Of a DNA stretch of 64,000 bases, positions 17,491 to 26,676 are shown one piece after another. Under the pieces are notes generated by a model. That model was not told where the DNA came from, did no database searches, and worked only from the letters and a program-made list of their open reading frames with translations. The first letter of the stretch is position 1. Each line of letters begins with the position of its first letter. The stretch is from assembly GCA_023263785.1 (NCBI GenBank), contig JALQUO010000002.1, forward strand, positions 124,308 through 188,307. Reading direction: 5' to 3'. The position numbers and the translations under genes were made by a program. Origin of the DNA: Rickettsiales bacterium. GTDB lineage: Bacteria; Pseudomonadota; Alphaproteobacteria; Rickettsiales; Midichloriaceae.

Positions 17491-18885
17491 CTATTTCACA
17501 TATGGATTGTTAGTTGTTTTTATAAAGAACCTTATTGGAATTCCCTCCATATTAAATCTTCTTGCGAGAGACCTTTTCATGTACCTGATGTAGCTTGTTG
17601 GTATTTTCGTAGTATTTGCAAACAACATGAATGTCGGAGGCTGTGTTGATTTCTGAGTCATATACTTAATACTTATTGGAACCTTTCTGGATTTCATCAG
17701 AGGTGGCATTCTGCTGGTTGTGACATCTTTCAGCCACTTGTTGAGTTGCCCTGTACTGATTTGTGTTTGCCATCTATCAAATATTTTCACTGTATTCTGT
17801 AGCAACAGATGAATATATTTACCTTCGAGGGCAGACAGATAAACTATAGGGATTTGTTCGATTGACTCAAGGTAGTTATAAGCAATCTCATCCATTTTTT
17901 GAGCTATCTGTTGTCTGATATCGCGTTCTAGGAGGTCTATTTTATTAACAGCAAAAATCAATCCTTTCCCTTCATTTACTGCAATCTTTGCTATTGTTAA
18001 GTCTTGTTTTTCGAATGGTGCTGTTGCATCCATAACAAGCACAACAACGTTGCTCCTTCTGATTGCTGTGATGCTTTGTCCTAGTGCTCTGCTTTCAATT
18101 TCTTCATCGATTTTGCTCTTTTTCCTCATGCCAGCTGTGTCAATCAAAACAAGCTGCCTAGGGCTTTCATCAAAGTCTATTTCTATTTCGTCTGTGATTG
18201 CATCTCTTGTTGTTCCAGAAACATCACTAACTATAGATCTTTCTTTGCCAAGTAAGCAGTTAAAAAGAGTTGATTTTCCAACATTTGGACGGCCAACAAT
18301 AGATATCTTTATTGATTCATCTAGTTCTTCTGCTGGAGTAAACTCCTCTACACTCTCGCATTTTGGAAGGAGATCATTGAGTTGAAAATATAGATCTTCT
18401 AAGCCAGTTCCATGCATTGCTGAAATATAGATTGGATCTCCTAGTCCAAGTTTATAAAGATCATTTTTATCTGCTTTTGTTCGTTTGTCACCTGCTTCGC
18501 TTTTGTTGACCAATAAGATCACATCTTTGTGAGTTTTTCTGACTTTTTCTGCAAATCCTATATCCTCAACTGTAATTCCACCTATGCCATCAACAACGAA
18601 TAGAATAACGTTTGCTTCTGAGATGGCAGACTCTGTTGTATTACTCATTAGAGATTGGAGTCGTGGCTCAACACCTAAGTTGTCCTCTGATGTCCATCCA
18701 GCTGTATCCATTGCTATGAACTGCAGATCATCTAGCTCTGCATGATGCATTTTTATGTCTCTTGTGACTCCAGGCATATCATCAACAATTGCTATTCTTT
18801 TCCCACACAGCCTATTAAATAAAGTTGATTTCCCAACATTTGGTCTACCTATAAGCAAAACCTTAGGAAGAGATTTTTGAGACAT
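17491..18885 (-). CDS. der: Ribosome biogenesis GTPase Der (EngA)
   Basis: Double-GTPase protein needed for 50S assembly. 464 residues. G1 motifs GRPNVGKSTLFN occur twice, near residues 13 and 197, each followed by its DTAG (DTAGWTS and DTAGMRK) and NKxD-type motifs (LVNKSEAGD, AVNKIDLLE). The C-terminal KH-like domain ends in MEGIPIRFFIKTTNNPY, typical of Der. It starts 137 bases from the divergent rpmI. Confidence 0.97.
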   Translation of the reverse strand: MSQKSLPKVLLIGRPNVGKSTLFNRLCGKRIAIVDDMPGVTRDIKMHHAELDDLQFIAMDTAGWTSEDNLGVEPRLQSLMSNTTESAISEANVILFVVDGIGGITVEDIGFAEKVRKTHKDVILLVNKSEAGDKRTKADKNDLYKLGLGDPIYISAMHGTGLEDLYFQLNDLLPKCESVEEFTPAEELDESIKISIVGRPNVGKSTLFNCLLGKERSIVSDVSGTTRDAITDEIEIDFDESPRQLVLIDTAGMRKKSKIDEEIESRALGQSITAIRRSNVVVLVMDATAPFEKQDLTIAKIAVNEGKGLIFAVNKIDLLERDIRQQIAQKMDEIAYNYLESIEQIPIVYLSALEGKYIHLLLQNTVKIFDRWQTQISTGQLNKWLKDVTTSRMPPLMKSRKVPISIKYMTQKSTQPPTFMLFANTTKIPTSYIRYMKRSLARRFNMEGIPIRFFIKTTNNPYVK

Positions 18886-18906
18886 ATTTTTTTATCTGAA
18901 ATTTAA

Positions 18907-18935
18907 TTGTATTGTCTACACTTCTAACATAAGAT
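18907..18935 (+). promoter_or_regulatory. Candidate promoter for rpmI-rplT
   Basis: TTGTAT (18907-18912), a 17-base spacer and TAAGAT (18930-18935) lie in the der-rpmI divergent region and would give a leader of about 80 bases before rpmI. Moderate match to consensus only. Confidence 0.4.
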
Positions 18936-19022
18936 TTTCACATAACAAAGTCATGGACTCTTGCATTTTCAGATGGATGAATGTAAACTGTGCACAATAC
19001 AAAATACATAAAGCATAAATAA

Positions 19023-19229
19023 ATGCCAAAAATGAAAACCAACAGCAGTGCTAAGAAGCGCTTCAAAGTTACCGGTACAGGTAAAGTGCTAGCTACACAG
19101 GCTGATAAAAGACACAATATGCGTAAGAGAAGTAGAAGGCAGCTCAGAGAACAAAGAGGTACAACTGTTTTGAATGAAGTTGAAACAAAAAGAGCTCTTT
19201 CATTCATGCCGTACGCAGCAAGAGGTTAA
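19023..19229 (+). CDS. rpmI: 50S ribosomal protein L35
   Basis: 68 residues beginning [21 protein letters not shown], followed by the basic [14 protein letters not shown] segment, both diagnostic of L35. Followed 23 bases later by rplT. In many bacteria infC precedes rpmI; here infC sits about 7 kb away on the other strand. Confidence 0.97.
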   Translation: MPKMKTNSSAKKRFKVTGTGKVLATQADKRHNMRKRSRRQLREQRGTTVLNEVETKRALSFMPYAARG

Positions 19230-19252
19230 AGCAACAAATTTAATATAGGAAA

Positions 19253-21788
<2,536 letters not shown>

Positions 21789-21827
21789 TAATTGTATGAT
21801 ATAAGTCAAAAAAAATTTGTATAAAAA

Positions 21828-22159
21828 ATGCAGATTCCATTTGAAATTTTTTTGAAAACAAATACCAAGAAATAAAAGAAGCTTTTTATAAATATACAAA
21901 GCCAAGGTATTTAGCTGTTGAATCACTTATTGGTGTTGGATTGGGGATGTATAAATATGATTTTTACCCACAAATAGGAGAAAATTTATTTGTTTTAGGG
22001 ACTGTATTTTTAGGTATATTAGTAAATTTTCATGATGAATTTGAAGAACTTGAAGAAAAGAGTATGTCATGTGTAATAGAAGATTTGAATGATTTTTGTA
22101 GTGAAAAATATTTGTTAGTTAAAGAAAGCTTTGACTACTATAAAAATTCCATTTTTTAA
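21828..22159 (+). CDS. Small unknown membrane-associated protein, split by a T7 tract
   Basis: A frame from the ATG at 21828 (MQIPFEIF) ends after about 16 codons. A second frame is open from 21845 to 22159 and reads naturally through FFENKYQEIKEAFYKY, a hydrophobic stretch around GENLFVLGTVFLGILVNF and an acidic segment. The first possible start in that frame is TTG 21941, which would drop a coding-like block. One extra T in the T7 at 21847-21853, or a -1 slip on T-TTT-TTG, joins both into about 110 residues. Family unknown; probably one membrane span. It ends 8 bases before murI. Confidence 0.5.
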
Positions 22160-22167
22160 GCATTTTT

Positions 22168-22986
22168 ATGGATATAGGTTTATTTGATAGTGGTATTGGT
22201 GGTTTAACAGTTTTAAAGGAACTAGTCTCAAAGTTCCCAAATAATAGATTCATATACCTGGCTGATACAGCTAACCTTCCATATGGTAATAAAACACCCG
22301 AACAAATTTTATCTTATGCTGATGCGAAGATGAAATGGATGAAAGACATAGGTGTTGATATAGTATCAATTGCATGCAATACAACAGATGCCATCCTCTC
22401 AAAAGTTGATGTTTCTGCATACCAAAGGATGTTTAAGAATGGCATAGTCAATATTATAAAACCAACTGCAAGAGGAGTACTGGAATTAAAGCCAGCAATC
22501 AAAAGAATTGGAGTGATTGCAACCGAAGCCACAACAAAAAGCAATGCTTTCAATAATGCCTTCCAAGAGATATCAAGTGATGTTAAAGTTATTACTATTC
22601 CATGTCCTGAACTTGTTCCATGGATAGAATCAGAGGATAGAGATTATGAAAAAGGATATAAATTGATTTCAGATTATTTAGAAAAACTAATTGGATTTGA
22701 GATACAAGGACTTATATATGGCTGCACTCATTACCCTCTTGCATCTGATGTGATACAAAATGTTTTGAATAAAAACAGCAAAAGTGATGTTACATTGTTC
22801 AATCCAGCATTTTTTGTTTCATCTGAGATTGAAAGAAAAGTAAATTTTGATACAACTATTCAAGGCTTTGAAGCAAAATTTTTTGTAACAGAAATTTCTG
22901 CTGCAGCAAGATTACAACAAGCAGTTAAAAATCTATTTGGTTTTATACCAGAAGTGCAAATTGCTGATTTGAAAAAGTATTCATAA
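22168..22986 (+). CDS. murI: Glutamate racemase
   Basis: Makes D-glutamate for peptidoglycan. 272 residues. The start MDIGLFDSGIGGLTVL is typical with catalytic Asp7 and Ser8; the two catalytic cysteines are Cys70 (ACNTTDA) and Cys186 (YGCTHYPL), with His188 beside the second. NLPYGNKT is also conserved. Together with the amidase and ftsZ it implies that some murein metabolism is kept. It is followed 7 bases later by pgsA. Confidence 0.96.
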   Translation: MDIGLFDSGIGGLTVLKELVSKFPNNRFIYLADTANLPYGNKTPEQILSYADAKMKWMKDIGVDIVSIACNTTDAILSKVDVSAYQRMFKNGIVNIIKPTARGVLELKPAIKRIGVIATEATTKSNAFNNAFQEISSDVKVITIPCPELVPWIESEDRDYEKGYKLISDYLEKLIGFEIQGLIYGCTHYPLASDVIQNVLNKNSKSDVTLFNPAFFVSSEIERKVNFDTTIQGFEAKFFVTEISAAARLQQAVKNLFGFIPEVQIADLKKYS

Positions 22987-22993
22987 AAAGAGC

Positions 22994-23530
22994 ATGTTTA
23001 GAGTAAAGACAATCATTAAAAGCATCCCAAATGCCTTAACAGTACTGAGAATAATACTAATTCCAATCTTGATTATTTCATTTTATTTAGAAGGAAAGAT
23101 GTCTCATTATGTTTCTGCAGGGATATTCATCTTCGCAAGCATAACTGATTATGTTGATGGTGTGCTTGCTAGATATTGGAAAGCCCAGAGTAACTTCGGC
23201 AGAATGCTTGATCCGATAGCTGACAAGATGTTGGTTGCATCAACTCTCCTTATGCTTGTAGACCAAAGGATTGCACCTGTTATTCCAATAGTTATAATTC
23301 TTTGTAGGGAGATATTTGTTTCTGGCATGAGGGAGTATCTAGGATCAATTCAGAAGGCTATCCCTGTAAGGTTTGTTGGAAAGCTAAAAACCGCTATACA
23401 GATGGTTGCAATTATAACACTACTGCTTGGTGAGAATGGAGCCTTTGGAGAAGGGTGTTTGTGGGTTGCTGCGATTCTTACGCTGCTCTCAGGAGTCTTC
23501 TATTTTGTAGAAGGACTGAAGCATATATAA
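22994..23530 (+). CDS. pgsA: CDP-diacylglycerol-glycerol-3-phosphate 3-phosphatidyltransferase
   Basis: Inner-membrane enzyme, first step toward phosphatidylglycerol. 178 residues with about five hydrophobic segments. The CDP-alcohol phosphotransferase signature is complete: Asp52, Asp55-Gly56, Ala59-Arg60, Gly69, Asp73, Asp77. Sequence near the N-terminus (SIPNALTVLRIILIP) is characteristic. Ends 5 bases from the convergent rpmJ. Confidence 0.95.
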   Translation: MFRVKTIIKSIPNALTVLRIILIPILIISFYLEGKMSHYVSAGIFIFASITDYVDGVLARYWKAQSNFGRMLDPIADKMLVASTLLMLVDQRIAPVIPIVIILCREIFVSGMREYLGSIQKAIPVRFVGKLKTAIQMVAIITLLLGENGAFGEGCLWVAAILTLLSGVFYFVEGLKHI

Positions 23531-23535
23531 AGAAA

Positions 23536-23661
23536 TTAACCTTGTCTTGCTTTGAATCTAGGCTTCTTTTTATTTATTACATAAACTCTTCCTCTGCGCT
23601 TGACAACTATACAGTCCTTGTCCCTTTTTTTAGCGCTCTTTAATGATGATAGTACTTTCAT
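23536..23661 (-). CDS. rpmJ: 50S ribosomal protein L36
   Basis: 41 residues, found by translating the gap: [17 protein letters not shown], then [16 protein letters not shown] and RFKARQG. This is the alphaproteobacterial L36 form without the four zinc cysteines. It lies 40 bases downstream of the LOG-family gene and probably shares its transcript. Confidence 0.95.
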   Translation of the reverse strand: MKVLSSLKSAKKRDKDCIVVKRRGRVYVINKKKPRFKARQG

Positions 23662-23701
23662 TTTTTTTCAATTTTTTATTTTAATTTTCCACATTATACA
23701 T

Positions 23702-24316
23702 TCAAATATTCAATTTAGCAATGTATTCGAATGCCTCTTCTACTGTATTAACTATTTGGAAAAGTTTATTTGATTTTTTTGATGCGAAATTCATATCAAC
23801 TGACTTATTGATCATAGCAATCATTTCATCCCAATATCCATCAATATTAACAAGTATGATTTCTTTATGATGCCAGCCAAGATTTTTTATTGTGAAGACC
23901 TCAAAAAACTCATCTATCGTACCGAATCCCCCTGCAAGAGTTATAAATATATCTGAAATGCTAAACATTCTTTCTTTTCTCTCAAACATATTATTAACAA
24001 AAATTGTTTCATCCATATTTGTATTAAGAGTTTCATACTGATCTTCAGGAACATTGTCATCTCCATTTGAATGATATAAATCTTTATCTAGTGGTGATAG
24101 TGGTGTTGGAAAAAGGCCTATGACTTTTGCACCATTATCTGCTGCTGCCTTAGCTGTTATTCCCATCATCCCTCTTGAGCTCCCACCATATACTAGGTCA
24201 AATCCTTTCTTGCCTATTAATTCTCCACACTTTTGTGCAGATTCCTTAAATGTTTCTTTGAGCTTATCTCTTGCTGAACAAAAAACACAAATTTTCTTCT
24301 TTTTTATTTCGATCAT
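23702..24316 (-). CDS. LOG-family protein (nucleoside monophosphate phosphoribohydrolase type)
   Basis: Rossmann-like protein of the LOG family, which releases a base from a nucleoside 5'-monophosphate and in some bacteria makes cytokinins. 204 residues. VYGGSSRGMMG (42-52) is the nucleotide-binding glycine loop; RKERM (113-117) and AGGFGTIDEF (128-137) match the family's catalytic RKxxM and PGGxGTxxE, with the first Pro replaced by Ala. The physiological substrate cannot be told from sequence. Transcribed toward rpmJ and divergent from dut. Confidence 0.88.
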   Translation of the reverse strand: MIEIKKKKICVFCSARDKLKETFKESAQKCGELIGKKGFDLVYGGSSRGMMGITAKAAADNGAKVIGLFPTPLSPLDKDLYHSNGDDNVPEDQYETLNTNMDETIFVNNMFERKERMFSISDIFITLAGGFGTIDEFFEVFTIKNLGWHHKEIILVNIDGYWDEMIAMINKSVDMNFASKKSNKLFQIVNTVEEAFEYIAKLNI

Positions 24317-24432
24317 TTCACCTCTACTATTTTATGAATAGTTTGTGTATTTCACAAATCATATTTTACTTAACATTGATTTCTTATATATCATGTGTTT
24401 ATGATTTTTTTAATTACAAAACAAAAAACTAT

Positions 24433-24894
24433 ATGCTTATGTCAAATTTATTACAAGTAAAAGTAAAAAAATTACCTCATTCGGAAGGTCTTCCTCTACC
24501 ATCATATGCAACTCTACATAGTGCTGGTGTTGATCTCTTAGCTGCTATTAGTGAAAATGTTACATTGAAACCGATGGAAAGATTTCTTGTTCCTACAGGA
24601 ATAGCAATATCATTACCAATTGGTTATGAAGCTCAGGTACGTTCAAGATCAGGGTTGGCATCAAAATATGGTGTAGTTGTAGTTAATTCTCCTGGGACGA
24701 TTGATCCTGACTATAGAGGTGAGATATTTGTTTCAATGATAAACTTAGGCGATAAAGATTTTATTATAAAAAGAGGAATGAGAGTTGCTCAAATGATTAT
24801 TTCTCAGTTCTCTCAAGTTAATTGGAATATTGTTGAAGACCTTGATGAAACTGATAGAAGTACAGGAGGATTCGGTTCAACTGGCTTAAAATGA
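24433..24894 (+). CDS. dut: dUTP diphosphatase
   Basis: Hydrolyses dUTP to dUMP and PPi, keeping uracil out of DNA and supplying dTMP synthesis. 153 residues, normal for the trimeric family. Motifs in order: I AGVDLLAA, II RSRSGLASKYG, III GTIDPDYRGEI, IV RVAQMIISQF, V GGFGSTG. The frame is open further upstream, but that part is hydrophobic and family-unlike; I start at the ATG reading MLMSNLLQVKVKKL (or MSNLL at 24439). It overlaps the convergent unknown gene by 9 bases. Confidence 0.95.
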   Translation: MLMSNLLQVKVKKLPHSEGLPLPSYATLHSAGVDLLAAISENVTLKPMERFLVPTGIAISLPIGYEAQVRSRSGLASKYGVVVVNSPGTIDPDYRGEIFVSMINLGDKDFIIKRGMRVAQMIISQFSQVNWNIVEDLDETDRSTGGFGSTGLK

Positions 24895-26073
24895 CATTCC
24901 TTGAGATTGTTGCTTTTCAACAGAAACATTCACTTTTTCAAGATTATTTTGTTTGATTTTTTGAATCAGTGGTTCGGATATTTTGTGTGAAATTGCAAGC
25001 ATTTCATCAACAGTTATGCTTTTTTTCTTCGCAGCAGCATCGAAAAACCTCTGCATATTCTGAAGCATTTGCTGTTGAGAAGGAGATATTTGTGACTGCA
25101 ATTCTTTCATCATGAGCATGCACTTTATTGTGCTCTCAACTACAATGTTGAAGTTGACCACATCCTTCAGCGGATTAGCTAGTATTTCTGCAATTTTTTT
25201 AAGCTTTCCTGATATTTTTTCGAACGTTGCTTTTTCACCTAAACCTTTACTTGTTTGTCCTATGATGAATGTAGAATGGAAAAATAAAACACTTTGTGGA
25301 TCAATCATCACGAAGGATTTTTTGATATCTTCAGGTAGTAATTCAAAGTCCTCATTTTGCATTGCATTTGTGATCTCATTTACAATACTCAGTCTTATTG
25401 TTGGACAAAGCTTATGAAGGTCATTGAGAGATTTTTTTATTTTACCTAATCTTTTGATAGCAATTCTCCAGTTACCTGCAAAATAATGAACGAAATTTGT
25501 ATAGACTCTATAAACTTCCTTTGGATCATTATTTAGAAATTTTTTGTATACAGCTGGAATCTGATGAGGATTAGGGATTGTTGATGAAAATTGCTTCAGA
25601 TTTATGATCTTAACAAATAGCTCTTCTGTTTCCCCAAATGATGTTTTAATTGCATGTTCGAAACCGTCACAAAGAAGAAGTTTTGATATATCTTGAATTA
25701 TATCATTGACGATTATTGTTGTCTTTTCAAACTCTTCAAAAACCCCTTCAATTTGAACATTTTTTGTCTTCTGAATTTTTTCTGATTCTTTTATCAAGAA
25801 TAATTTGATTGGTGACATTGTTTGATGCAGCTGTCCGAGGGTTTCAGCTGCATTCATGCCGATTTTGTATCCAATGCTATATTCACCACTATTACACAGC
25901 TCTGTCATCAAGCTGATGAGATTGTGAAGGGTGAGAGCATTCAAAAGTTCTTCTGAAGAATTTTCACCAGGAGACTTTGAAATGACAGCATCAAGGATTT
26001 CTCTATCTTTTTGCTCAAGACTTTTTAGCTCTTTTATTTGCAAAGAATCACTAATTGATACAAAGCTCTCCAT
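24886..26073 (-). CDS. Unknown soluble helical protein, 395 residues
   Basis: Family not recognised. No signal peptide or membrane span. Predicted almost fully helical with repeated hydrophobic-heptad patterns, a Q-rich segment (SPSQQQMLQNMQRFF, near 335-350) and a basic, polar C-terminus. Composition and its undisturbed frame of almost 1.2 kb make it clearly coding. It follows infC by about 75 bases on the same strand and overlaps dut tail-to-tail, so it may end the thrS-infC transcript. Confidence 0.78.
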   Translation of the reverse strand: MESFVSISDSLQIKELKSLEQKDREILDAVISKSPGENSSEELLNALTLHNLISLMTELCNSGEYSIGYKIGMNAAETLGQLHQTMSPIKLFLIKESEKIQKTKNVQIEGVFEEFEKTTIIVNDIIQDISKLLLCDGFEHAIKTSFGETEELFVKIINLKQFSSTIPNPHQIPAVYKKFLNNDPKEVYRVYTNFVHYFAGNWRIAIKRLGKIKKSLNDLHKLCPTIRLSIVNEITNAMQNEDFELLPEDIKKSFVMIDPQSVLFFHSTFIIGQTSKGLGEKATFEKISGKLKKIAEILANPLKDVVNFNIVVESTIKCMLMMKELQSQISPSQQQMLQNMQRFFDAAAKKKSITVDEMLAISHKISEPLIQKIKQNNLEKVNVSVEKQQSQGMSF

Positions 26074-26148
26074 ATTTGTAAGTTGTTTTTATACAATTTA
26101 TGATTGCTATTGTAACATATAATTTTGTTGATTCATCAAAAAATATTT

Positions 26149-26664
26149 TTATTTAGGACTCAAGACCATGAAAATGTTTCTACCTTCCATTTTAGGCATT
26201 TGGTCTACTTTTGATATCTCTGCTAAATTATCTTTAAATCTATTTATGGCTTCCATGCCAACCTCAGAGTGTGTTATCTCACGTCCTCTAAACTGCATTG
26301 AGAACTTTACTTTGTTGCCTTCTTTAAGGAATTTTTCAGCACTCTTTAGTTTGATATTAAAGTCGCCGACAGCTATATTTGGTCTGACTTTTATCTCTTT
26401 TGTCTCAACAACTTTTTGCTTTTTCTTTGCTTCATGTTGTCTTTTTTCCTGCTCATATTTATACTTACCGAAGTCAGTAATTTTGCACACAGGAGGTGTT
26501 GCATTAGGCGATATTTCAACGAGATCCAAGTCAACATTCTCAGCTTCTTTTACAGCATCTCTTAATGACATCACACCCATCATTTGTTGATCAGGTCCTA
26601 TAACCCTTACCTCTTGAGCTTTTATTTGACTGTTGATCCTGATCTGTAGTTTATTATTTGATAT
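26149..26664 (-). CDS. infC: Translation initiation factor IF-3, probable ATA start
   Basis: Binds 30S and checks start codon selection. The first ATG (26583) lies inside the conserved part (MMGVMSLRDAVKEA), so the true start is upstream. In the same frame the sequence reads RINSQIKAQEVRVIGPDQQ, the standard IF-3 N-terminus, and begins ATA TCA AAT AAT at 26664, 5 bases after an AAGAGG Shine-Dalgarno. infC normally uses a rare AUU-type start as part of autoregulation, so ATA fits; ATC codons further in are alternatives. The product is 171 residues. The C-terminal domain shows GREITHSEVG and ends MVLSPK. It lies 12 bases after thrS. Confidence 0.92.
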   Translation of the reverse strand: MSNNKLQIRINSQIKAQEVRVIGPDQQMMGVMSLRDAVKEAENVDLDLVEISPNATPPVCKITDFGKYKYEQEKRQHEAKKKQKVVETKEIKVRPNIAVGDFNIKLKSAEKFLKEGNKVKFSMQFRGREITHSEVGMEAINRFKDNLAEISKVDQMPKMEGRNIFMVLSPK

Positions 26665-26676
26665 AGTAACCTCTTG

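Noticed and set aside
24271-24432. Hydrophobic N-terminal extension of dUTPase
   Set aside because: Family members start near MLMSNLL; the extension overlaps the divergent LOG gene start and is AT-rich promoter sequence.
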